From: Blattabacterium cuenoti | GTDB taxonomy: Bacteria; Bacteroidota; Bacteroidia; Flavobacteriales; Blattabacteriaceae | Direction: 5' to 3' | NCBI RefSeq assembly: GCF_014251795.1 | Contig: NZ_CP059201.1 | Coordinates: forward strand, 248,001-312,000 | DNA length: 64,000 nucleotides | Shown: positions 27,520-35,969 of the stretch, one piece after another | How positions within the stretch are numbered: the stretch's first letter is position 1 | Layout of the letters: each line of letters opens with the position of its first letter | Position numbers and translations under genes: made by a program | Notes under the pieces: model-generated | Told to the model about the DNA's origin: nothing | Databases searched by the model: none | What the model saw: the letters and a program-made list of their open reading frames with translations, nothing else

Positions 27520-27604
27520 AAATTCAAGTTGTTATCAAATTATACGAACACCCCAAATAACCTAGAAAAAAACAAAGGTAAATTGTTTCATGATTTATTT
27601 TTAC

Positions 27605-28630
27605 TTATTGTATGACATTGACTTCTCTTGATAAAGAAATATTGAACTTATTTTTTATGTTTTTCGTTATTTTTTCTGAAAAAGAATAAATTTCCATTCC
27701 TGTAGCTTTCCCATAGTTGACTAGAATAATGGGTTTTGTTTCATACATTCCTACATTTCCAATTTTTTTTATTTTCCATCCTATATTTTCAATTAGTGAA
27801 TTAGCAGATAATTTTATTTTATTATTAGAAATATTATAACCTATAATAGCGGGATATTGATGTTTGATTTTTTGAAAATATAGTAGTTCTACTACAGGAT
27901 TGATAAAAAAACTACCAGCATTTCCAAGTTTTTTAGGATTTGGAAGTTTTTTTTTTCTAATATTAAAAATTGCCAGACTTAAATCGTGAATAGTAGGTTT
28001 TTTTTTAATATTCATATTTTCTAATTCTTTTTGGATTTCCACATAAGATGTATTTAATTGTTGATATTTCTTTTTTAAAAGAAAAAAAACAGACAAAATC
28101 AGAAATTTACTTTTATACTGAGGATGTTTAAAAAAAGAATAACGATATTTTAGTTGACATTCTTTACGAGTCAATTCTATTATTTTTCTATTGTCTGTTT
28201 CATATGCTTGTACTTTAATTAAAGTATCCTTGATTTCTGATCCATATGCTCCAATATTTTGAATAGGAGCGGCTCCAACTGTACCAGGAATAAATGATAA
28301 ATTTTCTAAACCACTAAATCCTTTTTTTATTGTCCAACTGACAAATTCATGCCAATTTTCTCCAGCAAAAGCTTGAACCATAACTTGATTATCATTTTCT
28401 TTAATTACTTTTTTTCCTTTAATTCCCATTTTCATTACAATACCATCATAATAATTTTTTAAAAAAAGAATATTACTTCCATTTCCCAAAAAAAGTTTTG
28501 AAATTGATGGATATATATCGAAAATTTTTTGAATTTCCTCTATACTTTTCACTTCTACAAAATAACGAGCAGAAACATTTATTCCAAATGTATTGAATTT
28601 TTTGAGATAAAAATTTTTTTTAATGAACAT
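27605..28630 (-). CDS. murB: UDP-N-acetylenolpyruvoylglucosamine reductase MurB
   Basis: MurB reduces the enolpyruvyl group to give UDP-MurNAc, using FAD and NADPH. FAD-binding sequence LGNGSNILF and the FIPGTVGAAPIQNIGAYG motif are present. GNAGSFFINPV includes the catalytic Ser, and the late SREVNVI carries the conserved Glu. At 341 residues it is of the longer, E. coli-like type I form. It supplies the pathway upstream of the mur ligases but is separate from their cluster, on the opposite strand. Confidence 0.94.
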   Translation of the reverse strand: MFIKKNFYLKKFNTFGINVSARYFVEVKSIEEIQKIFDIYPSISKLFLGNGSNILFLKNYYDGIVMKMGIKGKKVIKENDNQVMVQAFAGENWHEFVSWTIKKGFSGLENLSFIPGTVGAAPIQNIGAYGSEIKDTLIKVQAYETDNRKIIELTRKECQLKYRYSFFKHPQYKSKFLILSVFFLLKKKYQQLNTSYVEIQKELENMNIKKKPTIHDLSLAIFNIRKKKLPNPKKLGNAGSFFINPVVELLYFQKIKHQYPAIIGYNISNNKIKLSANSLIENIGWKIKKIGNVGMYETKPIILVNYGKATGMEIYSFSEKITKNIKNKFNISLSREVNVIQ

Positions 28631-28729
28631 GTAAAAAATATTTCATAAATATATAAATACAATTTTGTATGTAAATATTGTATGGTTAAATTTATTAGTA
28701 AGAGTAAAAATATAAAATTGTTATTTCTT

Positions 28730-28993
28730 ATGAAAAAAGTAGGAAGTTTTTTTTGGGGAGTTATTTTAGGAACCATGGCAGGTTTAATAGTAGGAATGAT
28801 ATTAGCTCCAAAAAAAGAAGAAAAAATCAAAAATATGTTAGGAAAAAAAACAGAAGAATTAAGTGATTCTATACAGGAAATTGGTAAGAAAATTGGAAAA
28901 AAAGTGTATCAAATTAAATCAAATCTTGAATCTAAGTGGAAAAAAAATAAAATAGAAAAAATGGATAAAGTAGAAGATGAATTAGGAACTTAA
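28730..28993 (+). CDS. YtxH domain small membrane-associated protein
   Basis: An 87-residue protein with one glycine-rich hydrophobic segment (FFWGVILGTMAGLIVGMIL) immediately followed by APKKEEKIK, the YtxH signature, then a Lys/Glu-rich coiled-coil tail. I take the ATG at 28730; an ATG at 28682 would add 16 residues. Function in this family is unknown, with general stress links in Bacillus. It is followed by a small polytopic membrane protein, a pairing I recall from Flavobacteria. Confidence 0.75.
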   Translation: MKKVGSFFWGVILGTMAGLIVGMILAPKKEEKIKNMLGKKTEELSDSIQEIGKKIGKKVYQIKSNLESKWKKNKIEKMDKVEDELGT

Positions 28994-29021
28994 ACTTTAA
29001 TAAGTTTTTTATTTTTTTAAA

Positions 29022-29360
29022 ATGTTCATTTTTATAAAAAATTTTATTCATCAAAAATGGTGTTTTTTTATTAAAAAAGTCATTAAAATATTGATTTCCA
29101 TTATGACAGAGATTTTTTTGAATTTTTTTTTATTGATATTTTGCATTATTATTTTTTTTTTAGTGAGCCTTTCTTTATGTTTTTTCTTTTCTTTTTATTT
29201 TGATAATTATGTAGTAGGATTTGGAATTCTAACTATTTTATATTTTATAATTTTTATAATTATATTTTATTTTGGAAGAAATATTACACGGTTTCTCATC
29301 AAAAATTTATTAAATAAATCTTTTATTAAAATTTTTGATGAGAAAAATAATATATTATGA
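29022..29360 (+). CDS. Small polytopic membrane protein, possibly of the holin-X/phage holin-like superfamily
   Basis: The 112-residue protein has a basic N-terminus and two long, Phe/Ile-rich hydrophobic stretches (about 27-58 and 63-85), then a short charged tail. No catalytic motif is seen. Genes of this shape next to a YtxH gene are commonly annotated as phage-holin-family in Flavobacteria, but nothing indicates a phage here. Its 3' end contains a 17-bp inverted repeat and overlaps rlmB by ATGA. Confidence 0.55.
   Translation: MFIFIKNFIHQKWCFFIKKVIKILISIMTEIFLNFFLLIFCIIIFFLVSLSLCFFFSFYFDNYVVGFGILTILYFIIFIIIFYFGRNITRFLIKNLLNKSFIKIFDEKNNIL
29292..29345. repeat. 17-bp perfect inverted repeat just before rlmB
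   Basis: Arms 29292-29308 and 29329-29345 are perfect reverse complements (TTTCTCATCAAAAATTT and its complement) around a 20-nt loop. The second arm ends 11 nt before the rlmB ATG, inside the end of the upstream gene. In RNA it would form a strong stem next to the start site. Confidence 0.85.
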
Positions 29361-30118
29361 AAAAATTAGAAATTGTTTATGGAATCCATCCATTAATAGA
29401 AGCGATTATCGCTAATCAAACTATTAAAAAAATCTTTTCTCAAAGAGGACTCAAACAAGTATCAAATGCTTATAAAAAATTAATCTCTCTTTCCAAAGAG
29501 AAATATATTCCAATTGAAATCGTTTCAAAACAAAAATTTTACCAATTTAAAAACAAAAATCATCAAGGAGTTTTTGCTATTCTCTCTCCTATCAAAACTT
29601 ATCATATCCAAGATTTACTTCCTATATTTTATGAAAAAGGTAAAAATCCACTTTTAATCATTTTAGATAGAATTACAGACGTCAGAAACTTTGGATCTAT
29701 AATACGAACCGCTGCATGCGCAGGAGCAGATGCTATTATTATTCCAAAAAAAGACACAGCTATGATTGGATCCGATTCTATCAAAACTTCTTCAGGAGCT
29801 TTATTTAAAATTCCAATATGTCAAGAAAAAAATATATTAAACACGATAGAGTTTTTGAAAAATTCTGGGTTAAAAATCGTTTCTGCTACAGAGAAATCCA
29901 ATATATATTGGTACAATATTGATTTTTCAGGTCCAATAGCTTTAATATTAGGAAATGAAGAAAAAGGAATTTCTTCAAAATATTTAAAAAATTCCTATGA
30001 AAAAGCAAAAATTCCAGCAAAAAAAGGAATTTCCTCTTTAAACGTATCTGTAGCTTGTGGGGTTATTTTATACGAAATTTTGAGACAAAGAAAATATCAA
30101 TTTAAAACTCGCTTTTAA
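29357..30118 (+). CDS. rlmB: SpoU/TrmH-family 23S rRNA ribose methyltransferase (RlmB-like)
   Basis: An N-terminal substrate-binding domain begins with IVYGIHPLIEAI, then a linker leads to the SPOUT domain. The three SPOUT motifs are visible: LDRITDVRNFGSIIRTA, IALILGNEEKGIS and the late SLNVSVACGVILYE. In E. coli RlmB makes Gm2251 in 23S rRNA; a tRNA target is also possible in this family. At 253 residues the length is normal. Its end overlaps pheS tail-to-tail by 17 bp. Confidence 0.85.
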   Translation: MKKLEIVYGIHPLIEAIIANQTIKKIFSQRGLKQVSNAYKKLISLSKEKYIPIEIVSKQKFYQFKNKNHQGVFAILSPIKTYHIQDLLPIFYEKGKNPLLIILDRITDVRNFGSIIRTAACAGADAIIIPKKDTAMIGSDSIKTSSGALFKIPICQEKNILNTIEFLKNSGLKIVSATEKSNIYWYNIDFSGPIALILGNEEKGISSKYLKNSYEKAKIPAKKGISSLNVSVACGVILYEILRQRKYQFKTRF

Positions 30119-31085
30119 ATTGTTTTAAAAAACGAATATCATTATCAAAATAAATTCTAATATCTTTCATTTTGTAAATAATTAAAGATAAACGTTCGAT
30201 TCCCAATCCAAAAGCAAATCCAGAATAAATTTCTGAATCAATATTTACGTTTTTCAAAACTTGTGGATCTATCATTCCACAACCCATAATTTCTATCCAT
30301 TCATTATTACAATATATATCAACTTCAACACTAGGCTCTGTGAATGGAAAATAAGAAGGACGAAATCTAATTTTTTCTTCTCCAAAAAGAGAGGTAACCA
30401 AATAATGAATTGTTTGTTTTAAATCATAAAAAGAAACCTGTTTATCTATATAAAATCCTTCCGCTTGATGAAACATAAAATTGGAACGTGATGAAATAGT
30501 TTCATTTCTATATACTTTTCCTATAGACATTACACGAAAAGGGGGCCTATGTTTTTTCATATATCGGATTTGCACAGAGGAAGTATGTGTCCGTAATAAA
30601 ATATCTGGATTTTTACACAAAAAAAATGTATCCTGCATATCTCTGGATGGATGAGATATAGGAATATTTAAAGCTGTAAAATTATGCCAATCATTCTCTA
30701 TTTCAGGGCCATCTTCGTAAAGAAATCCAATTTTTGTCAAAATATCTATGATTCTGTTTTTTATAATAGATAGTGGATGTCTGGATCCTATTTCTATAGA
30801 TTTTCCAGGTATAGTAGGATCAAATTTTGGTATTTTTTCATTTTGAATCTCATTTTTTGATTGAAAAATTTTTATTTTATTTTGAGCTTCTTTTTTTAAT
30901 TCATTAATAATTTTTCCATAAATCTTTCTTTTATGAATTGAAATTTTTTTCAATTCTTTAATTAAAATTGTTATAATTCCCTTTTTTTTACCTAAAAATT
31001 TAATTCTAAATGTTTCTAAATCATTACGTGTTTTAATGCGAAAACATTTAATTTCTTCTTTAATTTTATCTGTTTTTTGATTCAT
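30102..31085 (-). CDS. pheS: Phenylalanyl-tRNA synthetase alpha subunit
   Basis: The catalytic alpha chain has an N-terminal coiled-coil for tRNA binding and a class II core. Motifs include RHPLSIIKNRI, DNWHNF-like DWHNFTALNIP, motif 2 near RVMSIGKVYRNE with FHQAEGF, and motif 3 GFAFGLGIERL. The ATG at 31085 gives the normal MNQKTDKIKEEI start; another at 31106 lies further into the upstream gene. The beta subunit gene is not in the window. Tail-to-tail overlap with rlmB is 17 bp. Confidence 0.93.
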   Translation of the reverse strand: MNQKTDKIKEEIKCFRIKTRNDLETFRIKFLGKKKGIITILIKELKKISIHKRKIYGKIINELKKEAQNKIKIFQSKNEIQNEKIPKFDPTIPGKSIEIGSRHPLSIIKNRIIDILTKIGFLYEDGPEIENDWHNFTALNIPISHPSRDMQDTFFLCKNPDILLRTHTSSVQIRYMKKHRPPFRVMSIGKVYRNETISSRSNFMFHQAEGFYIDKQVSFYDLKQTIHYLVTSLFGEEKIRFRPSYFPFTEPSVEVDIYCNNEWIEIMGCGMIDPQVLKNVNIDSEIYSGFAFGLGIERLSLIIYKMKDIRIYFDNDIRFLKQFKSEF

Positions 31086-31431
31086 ATTGTATAATATTTT
31101 CGTCATTCATATAACGAATAATAGCTTTTTTAATTAGAAATAATTGTTCTTCATGATTAAAAGGAATCTTATTTTTCAATATGTAATGGGGCCATCCTTC
31201 CTTATCTCTTCCAATAAATAAATAATACCCAAAAGGTTCTAATATTCTACATATTGCAATATGTAGAATATTGATTTTATCTTCTTTATTGAAAAATGGA
31301 TTCTTTCCTTTTCCTAATTCTTGAATTCCTATTATATAAATAACTCCAATTATATCAATTTTTCCTTCTATTGAAAAATTATCTTGCATATACGACATGA
31401 CTTTATTCCAATTGAGATAAAATTTGTGCAT
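31066..31431 (-). CDS. Conserved hypothetical protein upstream of pheS
   Basis: A soluble protein of about 121 residues, with no signal peptide or membrane helix. Notable segments are GVIYIIGIQELGKGK, LHIAICRILEPFGYY and GRDKEGWPHYILK. I believe similar proteins occur in other Bacteroidetes with unknown function; I cannot name a family. It overlaps the pheS start by about 20 bp, so coupled translation is likely. Starts at 31446 or 31431 are both possible; 31431 leaves a shorter overlap with the divergent cvpA region. It contains a 32-bp perfect palindrome. Confidence 0.7.
   Translation of the reverse strand: MHKFYLNWNKVMSYMQDNFSIEGKIDIIGVIYIIGIQELGKGKNPFFNKEDKINILHIAICRILEPFGYYLFIGRDKEGWPHYILKNKIPFNHEEQLFLIKKAIIRYMNDENIIQYESKNR
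31241..31272. repeat. Perfect 32-bp palindrome inside a coding sequence
   Basis: The halves 31241-31256 (AATATTCTACATATTG) and 31257-31272 are exact reverse complements with no spacer. It lies in the conserved hypothetical gene upstream of pheS and encodes NILHIAICRIL on the minus strand. No T tract follows on either strand, so it is not a normal terminator. Confidence 0.9.
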
Positions 31432-31471
31432 AAATTTTTTTTCCATTTTATTTAGTATATTAAAAATAGTT

Positions 31472-31981
31472 ATGTTAGATGTAATAATTATAATTCTAGT
31501 TTTGTATGGTGTATATCATGGATATCAAAAAGGATTAATTTCTCAACTTTTTATATTTATGATATTTTTTATGTTTATTTTCAAAGGTTTTTATATTTAT
31601 CATTTTGTAAAAGAAATGTTAAAAGAAATGAATATCGTAAATCAAAAATCTTATGTATTGATAATTTATTCTTTAATAATTTCACTTTTTTCTATTATTT
31701 TTATAGCTTTTTTGACTAAAAAAATAATAGAATTCATAATGATGATCACATGGATGAAGCCTATAAATAGATTATGTGGTGGAATATTAGGCATGATTAA
31801 ATATTTTTTTCTTCTTTCAATATGTCTTTCTTTGTTAAAAGAAGGAAATAAAAAATTAGATCTTTTTCCTAATAATTTTTTTCAAAATTCCTTTGAAAAA
31901 GAATTTCAATTTTTCTTGTATCAAAAAGGATCTTTATTGGATAAATTGAAAGAATTATATTTTAAATTTTATGAAATTTGA
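31472..31981 (+). CDS. cvpA: CvpA family membrane protein
   Basis: A protein of about 169 residues with four hydrophobic segments. The first carries MLDVIIIILVLYGVYHGYQKGLI, close to the CvpA signature in which a Gly-x-x-x-Gly pair precedes a basic residue. In E. coli CvpA is linked to colicin V production and envelope stress; its exact role is unclear. The ATG at 31472 is chosen since the upstream start at 31424 would overlap the divergent hypothetical gene. The end overlaps the LuxE-like gene by 11 bp. Confidence 0.75.
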   Translation: MLDVIIIILVLYGVYHGYQKGLISQLFIFMIFFMFIFKGFYIYHFVKEMLKEMNIVNQKSYVLIIYSLIISLFSIIFIAFLTKKIIEFIMMITWMKPINRLCGGILGMIKYFFLLSICLSLLKEGNKKLDLFPNNFFQNSFEKEFQFFLYQKGSLLDKLKELYFKFYEI

Positions 31982-32960
31982 AAAAAAGATTTTTTCTATA
32001 TCATCAAAAAAAGAATTTGATAATTTGACATGGGATATATTTCACTATCAAATTAAAAATAATCAAGTTTATCAAACTTATCTTCAATCTTTAAATATTG
32101 ATCCATTTGAAATAAAAAATATCTCTGAAATTCCTTTTTTACCTATTTCTTTCTTTAAAACACATTGTATTAGTATTAGTCCAACAGATTGTGATTGTTA
32201 TGATATCATTTTTACTAGCAGTGGAACTACTGGTATAAAAAGTAAACATTATGTAAAAAATTTGAGTATTTATATTGATAGTATTAAAAATAGTTTTGAG
32301 TTTTTTTATGGTCCAATAGAAAAATTTCAGTTTTTAGGATTTTTTCCTACAGATCGAGATCGAAAAGATTCTTCTTTGATTTATATGGTTAAATATTTAA
32401 TACAAAAAACTCATAAAAATGGAAGTCATTTTGTTCCTAATAATAATATCCGTTTTATTCCTAATAAAAATGGTAAAAATATTTTAATTTTTGGACTTAG
32501 CTTTTCTTTATTGGATTTTATAGAAAAATATAATCATATGAAACTAAATAAGAATAAAAACAAAGTTATAATTATGGAAACAGGAGGAATGAAGGGGAAA
32601 AAAAAAGAAATTATTAGAGAAGAATTGCACAATAAATTAAAAAAATTTTTTTGTGTAAAGGAAATTCATTCGGAATATGGAATGACAGAATTGCTTTCTC
32701 AAGCATATGCAAAAAAAAACGGAATATTTCAATGTCCTCCTTGGATGAGAATATATATAAGAGATACTGAAGATCCTTTTATCCATATAGATAAAAATAA
32801 AATAGGAGCAATTGATATTATTGATTTATCGAATTATTTATCTTGTCCTTTTATTTCTACTGAAGATTTAGGTAAAAAAATTAATGATAATGAATTCGAA
32901 GTATTAGGAAGAATAGATTTTTCAGATATGCGAGGATGTAATTTAATGACCATTTTCTAG
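31971..32960 (+). CDS. LuxE/PaaK-like acyl-protein synthetase family protein
   Basis: The adenylation motif FTSSGTTGIKSK (about residues 80-91), EIHSEYGMTELLSQAY and a late STEDLGKKI-GRIDF segment match LuxE-type enzymes, which activate an acyl group and load it onto protein. At 329 residues it is close to LuxE. No luxC/luxD or other bioluminescence genes are nearby, so that role is not implied. The substrate is unknown; Bacteroidetes homologues may act in surface polysaccharide or lipid metabolism. It shares the palindromic stop CTAG with the convergent phosphate transporter gene. Confidence 0.75.
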   Translation: MKFEKKIFSISSKKEFDNLTWDIFHYQIKNNQVYQTYLQSLNIDPFEIKNISEIPFLPISFFKTHCISISPTDCDCYDIIFTSSGTTGIKSKHYVKNLSIYIDSIKNSFEFFYGPIEKFQFLGFFPTDRDRKDSSLIYMVKYLIQKTHKNGSHFVPNNNIRFIPNKNGKNILIFGLSFSLLDFIEKYNHMKLNKNKNKVIIMETGGMKGKKKEIIREELHNKLKKFFCVKEIHSEYGMTELLSQAYAKKNGIFQCPPWMRIYIRDTEDPFIHIDKNKIGAIDIIDLSNYLSCPFISTEDLGKKINDNEFEVLGRIDFSDMRGCNLMTIF

Positions 32961-35257
32961 AGAGCTAATGTGTCTTTTTTTTTTGATGAAATATGGGATA
33001 ATGCATTTTTATACAATAAAATAATATCTTTTATGCTTTCTGTTATTTTTTTTGATTGTAAAAGAATATCCAACATCAAGAAAGTGTTTTTTGTTCCATA
33101 TTTTTTATGAATAATACCCATTACTTGTTCATTCATTTGCCCTTCAATTTTTTTTGAAATCTGATTTCGTATCACACAATAAAATTTAATCTTTTTTATA
33201 TTTTTATTTTTTGTTATTTTTTTTATGATATGAAAATGTTGAATCATAAGATGTTCGAGTGTTAGTAAATTTTTTTTTTGTTTATATTTTAAAGGTTTGT
33301 GGCTATTGATGACATGAAATAAAGTATGATTCGTAATAATATCTGAAGATTCAATAATTTCTTTAATTTTATTATATATATGTAAATATAGTATTCCAGC
33401 AATCGGTTCTCTATTTTTTGTTTTTCTAATCACTTTAATTAAAGAGTTATGTATACTTGCAAAATTTTCTTTTTCTTTTAAAAAGTTATTTCTACTCTTT
33501 TGAAGAGTTTTTAAATTTTCTTGGGTAATTCCTTCTATACTATTTTTATAAATATTTTCAATATGTTCAAGTATCGGTTTTAAAATATCAAAAGTTTTGT
33601 TTAAAGTGGTTTCTAAAGTTAAATTCACTATTCCAAAAAACGGTTTTTCTTCTATTTTTAGATCTTGCATTTTATTATAGTTTTTGTAACTTCTATAAAA
33701 AACAAATAAAATAAAAAAAATTAGTAAGGAAAGAGCCCAGACTTTAAAAAAATATAAAAAAGCAGCAGTAATTCCTGCCATAGTAAAAGCTATTAAACCT
33801 GTTAAAAACCATCCTCTTATAACTTTTAACACACCTGAAACTCTGTAAACAGCACTTTCTCTATCCCATGCTCGATCTGAAAGAGAAGTCCCCATAGACA
33901 CCATAAAAGTGACAAAAGTGGTAGATAATGGTAGTTTTTGAACTGTAGCTATAGATATCAATATGCTGGATATAGTTAAGTTTGCAGAAGCTCTAACTAA
34001 ATCAAAAGCAACGCTTTCTTCTTTTTGTATTTTTTTTGGTTTAAAATTTTTTTCTATTTGAACCAAAAGTCTTTTAGGAAATAATTTAAAAAAACGATTC
34101 CCTAAATGTAAAAAGAATCGAACAATTCCTCTAGAAAAAGAATTAGATAAAAATTTTTCTGGTCCTTCATTTTGTCTACTTAAATTAATTTCTGTGCTCG
34201 TGATATTTTTGGTTTTTTTTGAAAACCAAAGAGTCAATATCATGATCATTCCTGAAAAAATTAAAAAATAAGATGGAACTTGTACATTTCCAGATAAACT
34301 TTTCATATGAAATTTTTCGGCAGGAGGGCTTCCCGATTCTTTCCATATGTTATAAGATTGTATACTAGCTATAGGAATACCGATAAAATTGACTAAATCA
34401 TTTCCTGCAAAAGCCATAGCCAAAGAAAAAGTTCCATATAATACTACAAATTTTAATATATTATATCCTAAAGAAACAAATATTTTTGCTATAATAATCC
34501 ACGTTGAAAATAATATCAACAAAAAAATAAAAAAATTATGGTGAATCCATTTTATGAAACCTTGAACTAATAAGGAAAAACCTGTTAAGTTTTCATCAAT
34601 AAAACCCTGAAAAGTACTATGCAATCCTCTAACAATTAGAAAATAAGTCATACTACTCAATGAAATACCAGTCCATATCACTCCTATATATTTTAATCTA
34701 TTTTCATATTCAAAACTAAATAAATAACGAATGAAATAATGAATAAAAGCACCAGAAGTAAAAGAAATGATAATAGATAAAAAAATACCTATACTAATAG
34801 TAAATGTTTTTTCAGCTTTAATGTATAAAGCTAAATGATGAAAAGGTTCGTTATTCAATGGAGAAGTCATTTTGATCATGGCTATACTGAAAGCTGCACC
34901 TAATAAACAAAAAACCATAGATACTGTAGTAGAAGTTGGTAATCCCAAAGTGTTAAAAATATCTAGTAAAATAATATCGGATATCATAACCGATAAAAAG
35001 ATAAAAATAATATCGGAAAAATAAAAATAGGAAGGATCAAAAACTCCTTTTCTTGCTACTTCCATCATTCCACTAGATAAAAAAGCTCCTAATAAAATAC
35101 CTAAACTAGCAAAAATCATAATAGTTCTACGAGAAGCAACTTGAGATCCTATAGCAGAATTTAAAAAATTAACGGCATCATTAATTAAACCAACAATCAA
35201 ATCAAATATTGATAAGAAAAAAAGAACTACTATAATTGAGGGATAAAAAAATTTCAT
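32957..35257 (-). CDS. PiT-family inorganic phosphate transporter with PhoU-like C-terminal region
   Basis: PiT proteins take up phosphate with a cation. The duplicated signature is visible as GLINDAVNFLNSAIGS early (about 23-38) and FAGNDLVNFIGIPIA in the middle (about 282-296). About a dozen hydrophobic segments span residues 1-520. The last ~240 residues are soluble and helical, resembling a PhoU-type domain, a layout I recall from Bacteroidetes. At 766 residues it is much longer than E. coli PitA (~500). An in-frame A10 tract lies at the very 3' end. It is single on its strand. Confidence 0.87.
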   Translation of the reverse strand: MKFFYPSIIVVLFFLSIFDLIVGLINDAVNFLNSAIGSQVASRRTIMIFASLGILLGAFLSSGMMEVARKGVFDPSYFYFSDIIFIFLSVMISDIILLDIFNTLGLPTSTTVSMVFCLLGAAFSIAMIKMTSPLNNEPFHHLALYIKAEKTFTISIGIFLSIIISFTSGAFIHYFIRYLFSFEYENRLKYIGVIWTGISLSSMTYFLIVRGLHSTFQGFIDENLTGFSLLVQGFIKWIHHNFFIFLLILFSTWIIIAKIFVSLGYNILKFVVLYGTFSLAMAFAGNDLVNFIGIPIASIQSYNIWKESGSPPAEKFHMKSLSGNVQVPSYFLIFSGMIMILTLWFSKKTKNITSTEINLSRQNEGPEKFLSNSFSRGIVRFFLHLGNRFFKLFPKRLLVQIEKNFKPKKIQKEESVAFDLVRASANLTISSILISIATVQKLPLSTTFVTFMVSMGTSLSDRAWDRESAVYRVSGVLKVIRGWFLTGLIAFTMAGITAAFLYFFKVWALSLLIFFILFVFYRSYKNYNKMQDLKIEEKPFFGIVNLTLETTLNKTFDILKPILEHIENIYKNSIEGITQENLKTLQKSRNNFLKEKENFASIHNSLIKVIRKTKNREPIAGILYLHIYNKIKEIIESSDIITNHTLFHVINSHKPLKYKQKKNLLTLEHLMIQHFHIIKKITKNKNIKKIKFYCVIRNQISKKIEGQMNEQVMGIIHKKYGTKNTFLMLDILLQSKKITESIKDIILLYKNALSHISSKKKDTLAL

Positions 35258-35340
35258 AAATAAGAGGTATTATTGAATTCACAAAAAAAAGTATATTATT
35301 AAAAATTAATATTTATTTAATAAATAGTGAATAATTTTTA

Positions 35341-35937
35341 TTATTTGACAATTTTTTTTAAAGATTCTTTAATGAGATTTTCTACAGAAAATTCTGGATT
35401 TTTATACAAAATATCATCCAAAACTTTTTTAGATTCTTTAGGAGAAAATCCAAGCACATTCAAAGCACTTAAAGCTTCTTTTTTTATTAAATAAGATGGA
35501 TCTTTCAATAATTTTATGTTTTTTCCTTTTTTAGGAATAATTTTATCCTTTAGTTCAATAATAATTCTTTGAGCTGTTTTTGTCCCAATTCCTTTAACTT
35601 TTTTAAACACTTTGATATCTTCTTTATATATAGATTTTTCTATTTCATATGGAGTGAGAGAAGATAATAACATTATAGCCGAATTTGGACCAATTCCATT
35701 CACGGATATCAAATTAGAAAACATTTTTCTTTCTTTTTTATCAAAAAAACCATATAAAACATGTTGATTTTCTTTTATAAACAGATAAGTATATATGCAT
35801 ATATCTATGTCTTCTTTCAAAAGCAAAGAAGAATAGGTATATGAGGATATATGAATATGATATCCGACTCCATGACAATCTATAATTAAATAAGATTGAT
35901 TTTTTTCTATTAATTTTCCTCTTAAATGTGTGATCAC
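35341..35937 (-). CDS. ruvA: Holliday junction DNA helicase subunit RuvA
   Basis: RuvA binds four-way junctions and loads RuvB. The OB-fold N-terminus starts MITHLRGKLIEKN, then two helix-hairpin-helix elements (NLISVNGIGPNSAIMLLS and FKKVKGIGTKTAQRIIIELK). The C-terminal domain III (about 145-198) contacts RuvB. At 198 residues the length is normal. ruvB is not in the window. Retention of recombination functions matters for the repeat structures seen here. The 83-bp gap downstream to the transporter gene is AT-rich with only a short AT dyad. Confidence 0.93.
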   Translation of the reverse strand: MITHLRGKLIEKNQSYLIIDCHGVGYHIHISSYTYSSLLLKEDIDICIYTYLFIKENQHVLYGFFDKKERKMFSNLISVNGIGPNSAIMLLSSLTPYEIEKSIYKEDIKVFKKVKGIGTKTAQRIIIELKDKIIPKKGKNIKLLKDPSYLIKKEALSALNVLGFSPKESKKVLDDILYKNPEFSVENLIKESLKKIVK

Positions 35938-35969
35938 GATATTATCAATCGATAAAAATCCAATACAAA

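Noticed and set aside
28211..28226. 16-bp palindrome TACTTTAATTAAAGTA in murB
   Set aside because: Mostly AT and short enough to arise by chance in this composition.
28730..29360. YtxH and holin-like genes as a prophage remnant
   Set aside because: No other phage genes, att sites or composition shift; the pair looks like an ordinary chromosomal locus.
31971..32960. LuxE-like gene as evidence for bioluminescence
   Set aside because: No luxA, luxB, luxC or luxD homologues are in the window; the family has other roles.
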